Assembly (NCBI GenBank): GCA_015056655.1
Contig: SVFV01000032.1
Coordinates: forward strand, 1 to 39,578
Direction of reading: 5' to 3'
DNA from: Butyrivibrio sp.
GTDB lineage: Bacteria; Bacillota; Clostridia; Lachnospirales; Lachnospiraceae
DNA: 39,578 nt
How positions within the stretch are numbered: the stretch's first letter is position 1; each line of letters starts with the position of its first letter. A program made the translations under genes and the position numbers. Positions 1-9,876 of this stretch are shown here, in pieces. The notes beneath the pieces were generated by a model. The model had not been told where the DNA came from. It saw only the letters and a list, made by a program, of their open reading frames with translations, and searched no databases.

Positions 1-118
1 CCTAAATGTGTTTAATTTATGAAAAAGCAAAGCCAAATTTTGCTCATTCATGAACATGGCATACATCCATGTCATGAGTTATAATTCATATTATCAACAA
101 TCATTTGGGGGAATCATT

Positions 119-541
119 ATGGGGACACATTCTTTGGAGGATATCTTTCCAAAATTTCTGGCAAAAAGCTATTTTCTGCTTAATCTAATTCCATTGGGCT
201 TATTTTATTTCTTAGACATCGTGTTTAATATTGGCATTAGTCCAATTCGCCCTATTACACCCATAATCTTATTGATTTTAGATATTATCATTGCCCAAAG
301 CATGCAGGACTATCTGCTTTCTTCAATAATACTATGGGTATCATGCGTTGCAGGAGTAATCATCCATACAACCTGGTACTACTACAACGTAAGTAGCGAT
401 TTCGAAATCCCGGTTGTAGGGGCATTCATAGCATGCGTCTATGCTGTAGGGATGATTATCCTGACCGCTCTGGGTGCAATTCCTGTATATTTCAAGGTCA
501 AAAAGAATAAAAACTCGCCCCAGTCATCACATTCCGAATAA
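119..541 (+). CDS. Small polytopic membrane protein, unknown
   Basis: A 140-residue protein of unknown function. The frame is open from position 50, but the ATG at 119 is preferred because GGGGGAA at 107-113 is a suitable ribosome binding site; it starts MGTHSLEDIF. About four hydrophobic segments are visible (starting roughly at residues 20, 45, 70 and 100), and the C-terminus is polar and lysine/serine-rich, as expected for a cytoplasmic tail. No motif identifies a family. The gene converges on the solute-binding lipoprotein gene, with 47 bp between the stops. An imperfect inverted repeat with CATGaACATGG and CCATGTCATG arms lies upstream at 49-76 and might be an operator, but there is no other support for this. 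Confidence 0.65.
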   Translation: MGTHSLEDIFPKFLAKSYFLLNLIPLGLFYFLDIVFNIGISPIRPITPIILLILDIIIAQSMQDYLLSSIILWVSCVAGVIIHTTWYYYNVSSDFEIPVVGAFIACVYAVGMIILTALGAIPVYFKVKKNKNSPQSSHSE

Positions 542-588
542 ATTCACCAGAACCAGCTTATCTACTCTTATTTTACACTAATCTTTCT

Positions 589-1887
589 CTATTCCTCCGG
601 AATATTTCCATAAGCTGAAACAGCTTCATCAACTGTCATTTCCCCATTTCCAACAGCATAGATTGCAGCCCTGAATTGTCTGACCGCAGGGTCTAAAAGG
701 CCGGTCTCCTTATCCGTAAAACTTCTGTCATCCGGAATATCTTCCAGTGCAGAATAAAGCTCGTTTGTAGAATAATCATCTACAGGAGTAATAAGGCGCT
801 TTAAGCCAGCCATGTTGTCCAGTTCTTTCTTGCTTATAAGAAAACGCATGAATTCATTGGCCATGTCGATATTTCTGCTGTTTTTATTTATAGAAAAGCA
901 GATACTGACTGAATTAATAAAATATCCACCTTCGTCACCTGCAGGTGCAGCAAAGAATCTGTATTTAAACGGATTTGCTGAAAAAGCGTCAGACTTACTC
1001 TCTCTCTTGGCTGTTCCAGACACTACATCACCTGTAGCAAGCATCATCGGCACATCACCCTCAAAAAATCTCATGATTACCGAATCGTATTCATCTGTTA
1101 TCTCCTCCTGACATTTTGCCACATCTATACAGTCAGAGTTAACAAATTCATAAAGTCTCTCTAACGCCGGGCGCATCAGCTCACCAGATGAAGAATCGAA
1201 ATTATTTAGAGCATCGACCTTATCACTGTTTTTTATTACATTATATGAAAACATCGGATAAACAAAACAATTAAATAACCCAGATCCACTGAATCTGTCA
1301 GTACCCATCACAGGAGATTCATATCCTGCACTTTTAAGCTTTGCACATACATCCATAAGCTGACTAAAGTTAGTCGGAACCTCTAAGCCTTCTTTTTCAA
1401 AGATATCCATGTTGACAAGCATTCCGTATGAAGTGGTGAAAATCGGAAGCATAACAACATCACCGGAATCCGTAGTTCTTATCAGCGAATCCCTGATGCA
1501 GGAATAGTCAAGGCCAACAGAAGAGTCTGACAAGACTTCACAGGATTCAAACAAAGAATCATACTTTTCATCACCGATCATATAGCTGTTAGTAGTGAAG
1601 ATGTCTGGTGGCTCACTATTTACAAGCGCACTGGAAATGACGTTATTATAGTCATCCATCGTTACATACTGCATAGTTGCGTTCGGATAGTATTCATAGA
1701 AGCGCTCGAACTCTGCTTCAAGGGACTCAAAGTTGCCATAACTACCAGCTACAGTTAATGAAAACTCACTATCTTTGTCATACTTTGGACTAAATGGAAC
1801 TTCCTCTTTCTTCCCACTGCCACATCCCTGCAAAAGAAGCATAGTAGCCATGCTCAGCGAAAATAACGCCCTAAAGGTCCTCCTCAT
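589..1887 (-). CDS. Extracellular solute-binding lipoprotein (ABC sugar-binding type)
   Basis: A 432-residue family 1 extracellular solute-binding protein, the class that delivers sugars to ABC importers. It starts MRRTFRALF at 1887, eight bases after GGAGG; longer in-frame starts would overlap the upstream gene. The signal peptide ends in a lipobox (LLLQGC), so the mature protein should be anchored to the outer face of the membrane by its Cys. The body has the usual layout: YPNATMQYVT and EPPDIFTTNS near the N-terminus and MLATGDVV in the second lobe. It lies 37 bp downstream of the hybrid histidine kinase gene on the same strand, and no importer permease or sugar ABC ATPase is nearby. I infer that it may act as a sensory partner of the kinase rather than a transport component, though it could also serve a distant transporter. 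Confidence 0.85.
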   Translation of the reverse strand: MRRTFRALFSLSMATMLLLQGCGSGKKEEVPFSPKYDKDSEFSLTVAGSYGNFESLEAEFERFYEYYPNATMQYVTMDDYNNVISSALVNSEPPDIFTTNSYMIGDEKYDSLFESCEVLSDSSVGLDYSCIRDSLIRTTDSGDVVMLPIFTTSYGMLVNMDIFEKEGLEVPTNFSQLMDVCAKLKSAGYESPVMGTDRFSGSGLFNCFVYPMFSYNVIKNSDKVDALNNFDSSSGELMRPALERLYEFVNSDCIDVAKCQEEITDEYDSVIMRFFEGDVPMMLATGDVVSGTAKRESKSDAFSANPFKYRFFAAPAGDEGGYFINSVSICFSINKNSRNIDMANEFMRFLISKKELDNMAGLKRLITPVDDYSTNELYSALEDIPDDRSFTDKETGLLDPAVRQFRAAIYAVGNGEMTVDEAVSAYGNIPEE

Positions 1888-1924
1888 AAGCATTACCTCC
1901 ATTCGTATCCTATAAAGCTCTTTG

Positions 1925-4513
1925 TTACTCAATATCCAGGTCATTCAAGGGTTCAAGATCCTTCGCCAACTGCCTGAATCTTATAATAAAATCACCAAGT
2001 TCTTTCTCAGGAATCTCCAAATCGCCATTTTTGCAAGCTTTCTCAAGCCTTTCAGCGAAATCTCCAAGTTCAAGTGCGCCTACTGCGCGAGAAGAACTTT
2101 TAAGTCCATGAACTAATATAGTCGTGTTCTCTATGTCTCTTGCAGCCCAGTATTTCTCGACTTCTTCTGCCTTCTTTTCTGAACTATCCAGGTATGTTTT
2201 AAGCGCAAACAGATAGTCTTCACTATCTCCACAATATTTAATGCCTGCATCTAGATCCAGTCCCTTCAGATCATACAGGAAATTTGGAAGCTCATTATCT
2301 TCTTTATCGTCATTTTCTGACGCAATCGCCACCTTTTCCTTAGGAAGATATTGAAGTAGCATCATCTCCAGACGTTCAGCATCAATTGGCTTCGTAAGAT
2401 AGTCATCAAATCCGGCATTTGTGTACATCTTGCGCATACCAGATATCGCATTTGCTGTAAGGCAGATTACCGGAGTTCCAATATTCGGAGTATCAGTTAT
2501 CCCCTTCATCTCAACAAGCGTCTCTATACCATCTTTATCCGGCATCATATGATCCAGGAAAATAACATCATATTTATTTTTCCTAAATAGTACGATACAT
2601 TCATCACCACTTTCCGCTGTATCTATCTGAAGTTCAGTTCGCTTTAGCAGACTGGCAAACACTGTCAGGTTAACAGGCGTATCATCAACCACGAGCACTC
2701 TCGCATCAGGCGCAGTGAACTTCTCCTGGTAGTTTATGCGCTCGCTTGACGCACGCTTGAAGGCCTCCTGGAAATCGCCAATAGGCTCCCATTTTACGAC
2801 CTTCTGCTCAAGTTCAAAGGAAAAGACCGATCCCTTACCATATTCGCTCTCCACCTCGAGATGACTACCCATCATATCCAAAAACCTCTGAACAATAGTC
2901 ATACCAAGGCCTGTACCCTCGATGTTCCTGTTTCTTTTCTCTTCAATACGCTGAAAAGCAACGAACAGCTTATCAAGATCTTCCGGTTTTATGCCTATAC
3001 CGGTGTCTGCAACGCTAACTCTAAGCATGATTGAATCCGGCTTATCCTGAATCTTATTAGCATGTACGGAGAAGGTTATAGAACCCTGTTTGGTATATTT
3101 TACGGCATTAGAGAGAATATTGATGATGACCTGTTTGATCCTGATCTCGTCTCCGTAAAGGACCATGGGAATATTTCTGTCTATATCCAGCTTAAGAGAG
3201 AGTCCCTTATCTTCCGCTTTCTTTTGCACCATATTTACAAGGTCATTAAGAAGAGAAGCAAAACCGTAATCAACGTTTATAATTTCCATTTTGCCTGCTT
3301 CAATTTTGGAGAAATCAAGAATATCATTTATGATGCCAAGGAGCGTACTTCCTGCAGTTCTAATACTCTCTGAATACATTCTGATATTGTTATCATGAGA
3401 ATCCCTAAGGATCATCTCATTTAGTCCCAATATCGCATTCATAGGCGTACGGATATCATGGGACATGGTGGATAAAAAGTTGGATTTGGCCTCGTTTGCC
3501 TGATTTGCCTGCTTCGCAGCCTCTGACAATTCGCGGTTATAAATCATCATGACAATAGAATTGAATATCAGAAGTACTAAAAAGCCAAGAGTCGCTATGC
3601 CAAGGAGCAGCCAGTCTATCGATCGGCTTACTACCAGATCCTTCGCCGGAATATAAGCCAGCAGGAACCATGTCGTCATAGTCTCTAGAGGCGTGTGAGA
3701 CAAAACACAGTCCTCATCCTTAAAATTCTTGATCGTCATGGTGCCTGTTCCCCCGGCTATCTCCTGGATCACATTCGCATATTCCTCTGACGAAGCTACA
3801 TTGTAGGACTTATAGTACTCAAAGAAATTACTGTTTTTAAAGGATTTACCATGGACAACGTAATTACCTTCCTTGTCCACGATACTTATCTCAACATTCT
3901 CATATTCACCCTTGAGGATAACAAGCTTTTGCTCAAGGCGACTTAAAGGAACGACGCGCATCAGAATTCCTTCCTTCTGCTCGCCACTTTCTTTGTCAAA
4001 AACGTTCACTTTATTTAAGAATGCAATAGATTGCACTCCATTCATGGGATTTGTATAGGCTCTTGTAAGGCAGACAACATCATTCATAGTATCCAAACTC
4101 TCGATATTGTCAAAGATATTTATTTTCGCGTAAGAAACTGTATAGACACTGGGGTCAGACACTCTGGCAGTCGTAGATATACCCCCTCGTTCAGAACTGT
4201 CCAGGAAAATCAGATGCCCCTCAATCTCAGAAGAAATTTTAGCTTTTCTGATAAAGGATATCGCTTCCTCGGCTGTCATCGGAGTACCATCCTCCGCTGA
4301 ACGGTTGATATAGTTCGCCCATATATCACAAAGGTGCTGTTCATCCTCAAGGTAGTTTGCGATGATCTGATTTGTCGTCATTGTCATCTTCTCAAAGGCG
4401 ATAATCTCATTTTCGTTGCTCTCTTCCGCCTTAGTATTCGCATACCTGATGATAAAGAACAGAATAAACCCCATTATCAAAAGATTTATTGCTAATATCA
4501 GTTTTCTTTTCAC
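1925..4513 (-). CDS. Hybrid sensor histidine kinase with receiver and Hpt domains
   Basis: An 862-residue membrane phosphorelay kinase. The start is GTG at 4513, behind GGAGGG. In order: TM helix about 6-24; extracytoplasmic sensor region about 25-300, Cache-like in size and position; second TM helix about 300-325; HisKA with H-box SHDIRTPMNAIL (phospho-His 352); HATPase with N box NILSNAVKYT, G1 DTGIGI and G2 GTGLGM; receiver with VLVVDDTP and phospho-Asp 654 in FLDHMMPDKDG; and a C-terminal Hpt domain with VHGLKSS (His 802). All phosphotransfer residues are present. There is no DNA-binding output domain and no response regulator in the window, so the final partner is elsewhere or the output is protein-protein. 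It is probably co-transcribed with the solute-binding lipoprotein 37 bp downstream. Confidence 0.92.
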   Translation of the reverse strand: MKRKLILAINLLIMGFILFFIIRYANTKAEESNENEIIAFEKMTMTTNQIIANYLEDEQHLCDIWANYINRSAEDGTPMTAEEAISFIRKAKISSEIEGHLIFLDSSERGGISTTARVSDPSVYTVSYAKINIFDNIESLDTMNDVVCLTRAYTNPMNGVQSIAFLNKVNVFDKESGEQKEGILMRVVPLSRLEQKLVILKGEYENVEISIVDKEGNYVVHGKSFKNSNFFEYYKSYNVASSEEYANVIQEIAGGTGTMTIKNFKDEDCVLSHTPLETMTTWFLLAYIPAKDLVVSRSIDWLLLGIATLGFLVLLIFNSIVMMIYNRELSEAAKQANQANEAKSNFLSTMSHDIRTPMNAILGLNEMILRDSHDNNIRMYSESIRTAGSTLLGIINDILDFSKIEAGKMEIINVDYGFASLLNDLVNMVQKKAEDKGLSLKLDIDRNIPMVLYGDEIRIKQVIINILSNAVKYTKQGSITFSVHANKIQDKPDSIMLRVSVADTGIGIKPEDLDKLFVAFQRIEEKRNRNIEGTGLGMTIVQRFLDMMGSHLEVESEYGKGSVFSFELEQKVVKWEPIGDFQEAFKRASSERINYQEKFTAPDARVLVVDDTPVNLTVFASLLKRTELQIDTAESGDECIVLFRKNKYDVIFLDHMMPDKDGIETLVEMKGITDTPNIGTPVICLTANAISGMRKMYTNAGFDDYLTKPIDAERLEMMLLQYLPKEKVAIASENDDKEDNELPNFLYDLKGLDLDAGIKYCGDSEDYLFALKTYLDSSEKKAEEVEKYWAARDIENTTILVHGLKSSSRAVGALELGDFAERLEKACKNGDLEIPEKELGDFIIRFRQLAKDLEPLNDLDIE

Positions 4514-4585
4514 CCTCTGCCCTCCGGTTTACAGAAAAGAAAATCGCATGCTGTTATAAATATAACTCCCGGCTTCGGATATTCT

Positions 4586-5422
4586 CTACCACTCACGCCT
4601 GATCTTTTCGAAATCGATAGTCTTTCCAACCTTCTTCCATACTAAAAATGTCAGAACTGCATTTATTGCAGCAACTACAAAGTATGTAATAAGGATCCGC
4701 ACTCCGTCTTCACCTGTATTAATATACGATGAACCTGAGTTTGTTACCGGAACAAACAGTCCTTCTGTATAACCTGCAAAAAAGTCAAACAAGCCATGTG
4801 CCAAACCGCAGGCCCATATATTTCTGGTCTTCCAATACAGTATAAGGAGGGCCAGTCCAAAGACGCCTGATTCCAACGTTTTGGCTACCGCCTGTCCCCA
4901 TGCAATAGCGGAGGTAGCATCAAATTCGCCCACAATATGTGCTGCACCGAATACTAGCGAAGATACTACTGCACTAATGACAAAAACATATTTCTTTTCC
5001 CTGAACTTATAGATTATCGCATCGTTTATAACTGCCCTGAAAGCCAGTTCCTCAAAAAGCCCCACGGAAATAAACATAAGAAATACTATGATAAGCCCCA
5101 ATACCGGGTTATCATTCAAAGGGACCTGCTCTTCTATATTTGATAAGAGTAATACAGAGCCCATGATAAGGGACATCAATAAAAATCCAATGGCGTTCTT
5201 GATGACATATCCTGTAGAAACATAGCAGGAGGCAAGCGTCTTATCTCCGGATATCTGGTACAGGAAAAAGCACGACGCTCCGCAGAGCAAAGTCCTCACT
5301 ATAAAAAACTGGAAATTTGTCTCTGTAGGTACCGTATTGAAACACACAACCACGTATACTATGCAGAGCGCAGCAGTTATCAGTGGCGACTTTTTCATAA
5401 ATTCAATATATTTTTTAAGCAT
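4586..5422 (-). CDS. CPBP family intramembrane metalloprotease (copy 1)
   Basis: A 278-residue CPBP (CAAX protease/bacteriocin-processing, Abi) family membrane protein. These glutamate/histidine metalloproteases cut within the membrane; bacterial members are tied to bacteriocin maturation, immunity or surface-protein handling. Family motifs are EExxxR (EELAFR, Glu124-Glu125-Arg129), FGAAHIVGE and the late HGLFDFF. About seven or eight hydrophobic segments are visible. The chosen ATG at 5422 follows AGGAG by seven bases and overlaps the stop of the upstream PrsW-like gene by 8 bp, so the two are translationally linked. The substrate is unknown. It belongs to the long minus-strand run containing two M13 peptidases and an ABC exporter. 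Confidence 0.85.
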   Translation of the reverse strand: MLKKYIEFMKKSPLITAALCIVYVVVCFNTVPTETNFQFFIVRTLLCGASCFFLYQISGDKTLASCYVSTGYVIKNAIGFLLMSLIMGSVLLLSNIEEQVPLNDNPVLGLIIVFLMFISVGLFEELAFRAVINDAIIYKFREKKYVFVISAVVSSLVFGAAHIVGEFDATSAIAWGQAVAKTLESGVFGLALLILYWKTRNIWACGLAHGLFDFFAGYTEGLFVPVTNSGSSYINTGEDGVRILITYFVVAAINAVLTFLVWKKVGKTIDFEKIRREW

Positions 5423-6224
5423 TGGTATTCTCCTGCTCTGTACTGTTTTCAGCAATGAAGGAAAGCGCTACAAGGTTTGCGGCATTTTTCTTAAGTCGTC
5501 TGAATATGTAGAACTGGAAAAAGAATATCGGAATTACCGCAATTAACACCATACCAGCACCAATATATGTTGTTCTTTGTATTTCCGCTGTCATAGTCTC
5601 TACATTATCCCCGGCATGTATGAGCATGTTTGCACCAAAAAAATCAAAAACAGTATGCCAAACCACAGGGACAAAAAAAGCAAGAAGATATTCTTTTAAT
5701 ACAGACCCTCTGCCTGTTACTTTGTTATATCTGGCAAGTCCAAGATGTCTTCCCATGGCAAGCCCCAGCATCATATGCACTGTTATACCCGGCAACCTCA
5801 TCAAGAGAACAGGAAGACTGACACTATATACAAAGTCTTCTATAAGAATAAACCCGAATCCGACAGCACCTGCTATCAGCATATATTCATATACATTTCT
5901 AATTTTTTTCCTATAGATGCATAATACAATAAGCGTAATGATAAGTTTTGCCAATTCTTCATTCAGCGCTGCAGAAAAAAGCGCATGATTGAAACTGGCA
6001 AGTAATAGAGGTCCATCTGTAGGTACAAATCCGGTTACAGCCCTGAATGTAAGTCCGATTATCAGGAAAAAGACAAATGAAAGCGGCACTGATAATAGTC
6101 CAAGTAATACCGGCAATAATGCCTGTCCTCTTGAAATTCTGTAATCTCCTTCCCAGGCAATCATATTCTTATAAAGAATCCCCACAATAATCAAACTTAG
6201 AACAAAACTGATAATCGATGTCAT
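5415..6224 (-). CDS. PrsW-like intramembrane metalloprotease
   Basis: A 269-residue multi-TM protein matching the PrsW family, known in Bacillus for site-1 cleavage of the anti-sigma factor RsiW. Supporting motifs are NEELAKLI (Glu89-Glu90), GFILIEDFVYS, HMMLGLAMG and a late HTVFDFF; the acidic and histidine residues sit inside hydrophobic segments as in the family. The start at 6224 follows AAAGGAG. It overlaps the downstream CPBP protease by 8 bp, so two different intramembrane protease families are encoded back to back. No anti-sigma factor is visible nearby, so its substrate may instead be a peptide or lipoprotein handled by this locus. Assignment rests on motif order, not alignment. Confidence 0.78.
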   Translation of the reverse strand: MTSIISFVLSLIIVGILYKNMIAWEGDYRISRGQALLPVLLGLLSVPLSFVFFLIIGLTFRAVTGFVPTDGPLLLASFNHALFSAALNEELAKLIITLIVLCIYRKKIRNVYEYMLIAGAVGFGFILIEDFVYSVSLPVLLMRLPGITVHMMLGLAMGRHLGLARYNKVTGRGSVLKEYLLAFFVPVVWHTVFDFFGANMLIHAGDNVETMTAEIQRTTYIGAGMVLIAVIPIFFFQFYIFRRLKKNAANLVALSFIAENSTEQENTNA

Positions 6225-6293
6225 ATTTTTTCTCCTTTCTATTTCTATAGGTTTTTGTTTTTCCTCTTTTGTCTGCAGGAAGTCATGATTTTA

Positions 6294-8366
6294 TTACCAA
6301 ACAGAAACTCTGTTTTCCGGAGCAAGATACATTCCATCTCCGCCTTCCAGATTATATGTTTCTGTAAACTCATCAAACTGCTGGACAACTGTATTTACCC
6401 TTAGATAATTAAGCGGATGCGGGTTTCCTAAAACCAGTGAGTAACTGTATTCATAAGTAAGAATAAGCTTCCATATCTTTGCATAACTTTCAAAAAACTC
6501 CTGATAGTCAAACTCTTCTTCCTTTTCAGCCAATGAGAGCACAACCTTCAAACCGGCCATATCTGCAACGGCCTCGCCCTTAACATTGCTTCCTATGACG
6601 TTAACATCACCAAACACCGTTATGCCATCATAGAAGTCAATCAGTTTCGCAGTTCTTTCCTCAAAAGCTGCCAGGTCTTCTTCCGTCCACCAGTCCTTCA
6701 TATCGCCATTCTTGTCAAAATGAGCGCCTGAAGGGTCAAATGCATGGCTGATCTCATGGCCAATTATTGTTCCTATGGAGGCATATAACTGCTCTTTCGA
6801 CATGTCGTTTCTATAGAAATCATCGCCCAATATGCCAAGCATAACATTGATAGAGTTATTGGTCGGAGAATAAAAAGCTTCTGTTTCAAGGGTTGATGCA
6901 GGCCAGAGATTCTTGTTTACAGTACCGTTTGTATTCCTCAAATCAAGCTCGTGTTCATAATCCTTAATAGCCTTTTGAATATCAAAGTAAGACTGATTAT
7001 CCAGTTTCAGATCACTGTAATCAAGGTACTCACCCGGCTCGATCACATTGATCTTCATTGCATCAAGCTTCTCTATGGCAAGTTGTTTGGTCTCATCGGA
7101 AAGCCACTCCTCCTCTTTTAGCATTTCTCTGTACTTAGCCACAATATCTTTGCATATCTGAGTAAGGGTCTTTTTTGTTTCAGAAGGATCATACTTTTGA
7201 ATATACATTTTTCCGATAGAGTCCGGCAGAGCTGACCTCACAGCTGTGTATGCGTAGTGCTTGTCGCTAAGGATTCCGGTCGCGCCATTTATATTATTAT
7301 CGGCTGTTATAGCGGCCTCAAATGCTTGTCTGTCAAGATACTCAGCGCTGGCGATGACTGTATGCACAATCATATACCCCTTGATACCTTCTATGTTGTC
7401 CTGAGTGTACATCCCGGATATCTTTTTTAGTGCCTCCGGCTCCGCACTATAGAACCGCTTGGCATTGTCATATCCTCTTCCTTTTATGAATTCTTTCATG
7501 GGAAATTCCGAGGTCAGGGCATACATTTCATCCGGTTCATAATAGTTCAGAACCTTGGAATAGATATCCGGCTGCGAATAGTCACTATATGAATATACCG
7601 ATTCAGCCAGCTGCGTCTCATATTCCATGGAAGCGTCATAGATTTTGTCCGACTCTTCCTGTGAATATCCCATTCTAACCATAATCGATGAAAAGAGCTT
7701 CCTGTTTTCATCATCCTGTATCTGTCCGATAGGAGACCTTTCACTATACTCGGATGAATCGCCCAAAAGGAGGTCATTAAACTCTACGGATGTAACATAT
7801 TTAGTTGAATCCAGCAGATCATTTTTATTTTCGATTTTTATAACTGTGCTAACCAGTTCCGGCCTTTGGGGGCTGCAGGTATACTCCGAAACCGCATCAA
7901 TATCTGACAGCGCCTCAATGTATTTTACAATAGCCTCCAGCGGTTTCAGGCCATTCTCATTTCTGCTGTCCCAATCAAGAAACGAATGATACATGTAACT
8001 GACAAGCTTAGCATCCATACCGGTCAGTGTATCATCTTCCATAGCCGCAATGGCTTTTTCTTCGATTTCAGACCTGAGCACACTTGCACTACTGTAAGAT
8101 GGTGAGCCTTCCGGAATATCATGCCCCATTATCCAGTCATAGTTGACTGCGATATAATAATCATCCTTCTCAGAAAGGTGTCCCACATTTATAACATTCT
8201 CTTTCAGATTCGAGTTAATCCACGGTTTTCCTCCATCGATATCATTTGTATCTACAGCTTCGTCTGTTTGTGTGCTGTTATCAGACGGTGGGGCCTTTTG
8301 GGCAGTACATCCTGAAAGCATAAAACCTACAACTAAAAAAATAGCCAATTCTCTTCTGATTCTCAT
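6294..8366 (-). CDS. M13 family zinc metallopeptidase, lipoprotein (copy 1)
   Basis: A 690-residue neprilysin/PepO-type (M13) oligopeptidase. The signal peptide ends in lipobox LSGC, so the enzyme should be lipid-anchored outside the membrane rather than cytoplasmic like lactococcal PepO. The zinc site is complete: HEISH (His537, Glu538, His541) in GHEISHAFD and GEAVADM (third ligand Glu598, Asp602). The N-terminal lobe has the family's VNYDWI element and the C-terminus ends ENRVSVW, a variant of the usual C-x-x-W ending. The start at 8366 follows GAGGAG. It lies between the ABC permease genes upstream and the PrsW-like gene downstream, and it has a paralogue at 10745-12910 on the other side of the ABC genes. 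It probably degrades or trims short extracellular peptides. Confidence 0.92.
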   Translation of the reverse strand: MRIRRELAIFLVVGFMLSGCTAQKAPPSDNSTQTDEAVDTNDIDGGKPWINSNLKENVINVGHLSEKDDYYIAVNYDWIMGHDIPEGSPSYSSASVLRSEIEEKAIAAMEDDTLTGMDAKLVSYMYHSFLDWDSRNENGLKPLEAIVKYIEALSDIDAVSEYTCSPQRPELVSTVIKIENKNDLLDSTKYVTSVEFNDLLLGDSSEYSERSPIGQIQDDENRKLFSSIMVRMGYSQEESDKIYDASMEYETQLAESVYSYSDYSQPDIYSKVLNYYEPDEMYALTSEFPMKEFIKGRGYDNAKRFYSAEPEALKKISGMYTQDNIEGIKGYMIVHTVIASAEYLDRQAFEAAITADNNINGATGILSDKHYAYTAVRSALPDSIGKMYIQKYDPSETKKTLTQICKDIVAKYREMLKEEEWLSDETKQLAIEKLDAMKINVIEPGEYLDYSDLKLDNQSYFDIQKAIKDYEHELDLRNTNGTVNKNLWPASTLETEAFYSPTNNSINVMLGILGDDFYRNDMSKEQLYASIGTIIGHEISHAFDPSGAHFDKNGDMKDWWTEEDLAAFEERTAKLIDFYDGITVFGDVNVIGSNVKGEAVADMAGLKVVLSLAEKEEEFDYQEFFESYAKIWKLILTYEYSYSLVLGNPHPLNYLRVNTVVQQFDEFTETYNLEGGDGMYLAPENRVSVW

Positions 8367-8401
8367 CTTTTCTCCTCAGGCTATCGCATATATAAACCAT
8401 T

Positions 8402-9148
8402 TCAGAAATCCAGCTCTTTTTTTCTAAAGAGCAAATATGCCAAAATTATCGAAACAGCGCAGATCTTTGCGACATGCCAAAGCAGTGTAATGATTGCCGT
8501 ACCTCCGGTAAGCAGCAAATCTACTTTTGCACATTCGAGGGCCTGTGAAAAAAAATGCCTGTCTATATGCCAATGATTGATCACAGGAATGACATTCAGC
8601 CCGCTCAGTAGTGTATCTCCCGCAAAAAGAAGGAATGCATCCACGAGTGTTGCATAGGCAACGTTCTTGCTCCAGAAAAGAATGATCATGGATATTGTTG
8701 CATAGCCCAGAACAATAAAAGCATTGGTTAGTATCGTGCTATATAAAAAGCTGCTTTCTGCTCCGTTCATCTTCGCTCCCATAATCAGACCTGTAATGGT
8801 GATAAAAAGTGTATAGATTCCATATGAAATAAAGGTTACGATTACGCAATTAATGAACTTGGCAATCAGGAGTCTCCTTCTTGAAATCCCTCTTCCAATA
8901 AGGCACTGCATCGAATTTGACGTGAACTCATCGGCATATACACTCACGTATATGGCTATTCCTATAAAGAGATTCATTGTGTTTATAGCTGTTCCCTGAC
9001 TGGAAGCAAATGAAAATCCACTTGGCCCGCCGCTATTGTTTGATTGAATAGTCCAAAAGAGTGAAATAAGGAGGCTAATTCCAAGTACAATCCAATATGA
9101 CGGTTTTCTCAGGATCCTTTTCACATCTGCAAAAATTAGATTTTTCAA
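8402..9148 (-). CDS. ABC-2 type transporter permease (second of two)
   Basis: A 248-residue integral membrane protein with about six hydrophobic segments and the short cytoplasmic start typical of ABC-2 permeases (MKNLIFADVKRILRKPSYW). The stretch DEFTSNSMQCLIGRGISRR matches the coupling-helix region of this family (E-x-x-x-x-x-M-x-x-x-x-x-G-x-x-R). The ATG at 9148 overlaps the TGA of the preceding permease by four bases (ATGA). The two permeases resemble each other in length and layout and should form a heterodimer with the ATPase at 9873-10718. Such exporters usually move peptides, lipids or drugs and commonly give bacteriocin self-immunity. Confidence 0.83.
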   Translation of the reverse strand: MKNLIFADVKRILRKPSYWIVLGISLLISLFWTIQSNNSGGPSGFSFASSQGTAINTMNLFIGIAIYVSVYADEFTSNSMQCLIGRGISRRRLLIAKFINCVIVTFISYGIYTLFITITGLIMGAKMNGAESSFLYSTILTNAFIVLGYATISMIILFWSKNVAYATLVDAFLLFAGDTLLSGLNVIPVINHWHIDRHFFSQALECAKVDLLLTGGTAIITLLWHVAKICAVSIILAYLLFRKKELDF

Positions 9149-9876
9149 AAGTCAAACTCCTTTCTCCGGAAAAAATAAGTCGTAATCGCCAGTGCTGCGA
9201 AAAGATAACAGACAGCTGGCAGAAGCTGCCAGGGGGCCGCTCCCACTTCTATTCCGGTATATGCCCAATCCAGCAACCCGTCAAAGGTATAATCATATAA
9301 TGAAAGAGAAGAAAAAAATTCTACTATGTTAAACACCAGTTTAAACACAACCGTAAACGCGATACATGCGATAATACCAAGAACTGTAGAACCGGAAATG
9401 TACATGATCATGGCGGAAAAAACAATGTAGCCAAAATGTCTAAGCCACCTCAGGATGATATATATAATAAGATTCACCTGTTGTTGCGGACTTAATACGA
9501 TTGCCGATTCTGTATTTATTACAATAAGAGCCGCTACAATTATGACCAGATAAAGGCAAAGAAGTAAAATGGCAGCATCAAGAAGCTTGGCGATTATGAG
9601 CTTGTCCCTGGTAATACCATGACCAAGCACAGTCTGCATCGATTTTGATGATAACTCATGTGCAAAAACAGCATAGAATGTGGGAAAGACTATGAAAAGA
9701 GCTATAGGCGCCCCGCTAAGTGATTTCTGCACGCCATTTATCAGTCCGATTGAACCATCATTTACAACACCTTCAAGAACTGTATATGAGATGTAGATCA
9801 GCGCAAGCAAAAGACCGACGTAAATAAGGCCAACCCGAAAGATACGTTTCAAATCCGCTCTTAACAAATTTCTCAT
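9145..9876 (-). CDS. ABC-2 type transporter permease (first of two)
   Basis: A 243-residue membrane protein starting MRNLLRADLKRIFRVG, with about six hydrophobic segments and the coupling stretch HELSSKSMQTVLGHGITRD, parallel to its neighbour. The ATG at 9876 overlaps the TGA of the ATPase gene (4 bp) and its own stop overlaps the next permease (4 bp), so ATPase and both permeases form a translationally coupled block. The C-terminus (TYFFRRKEFDF) resembles that of the other permease (LLFRKKELDF), pointing to gene duplication. The transported substrate cannot be told from sequence. Confidence 0.83.
   Translation of the reverse strand: MRNLLRADLKRIFRVGLIYVGLLLALIYISYTVLEGVVNDGSIGLINGVQKSLSGAPIALFIVFPTFYAVFAHELSSKSMQTVLGHGITRDKLIIAKLLDAAILLLCLYLVIIVAALIVINTESAIVLSPQQQVNLIIYIILRWLRHFGYIVFSAMIMYISGSTVLGIIACIAFTVVFKLVFNIVEFFSSLSLYDYTFDGLLDWAYTGIEVGAAPWQLLPAVCYLFAALAITTYFFRRKEFDF

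Noticed and set aside
7547..8315. Several open frames within the first M13 gene on other frames or strands
   Set aside because: The M13 frame has a complete motif set and signal peptide; the others are shadows.
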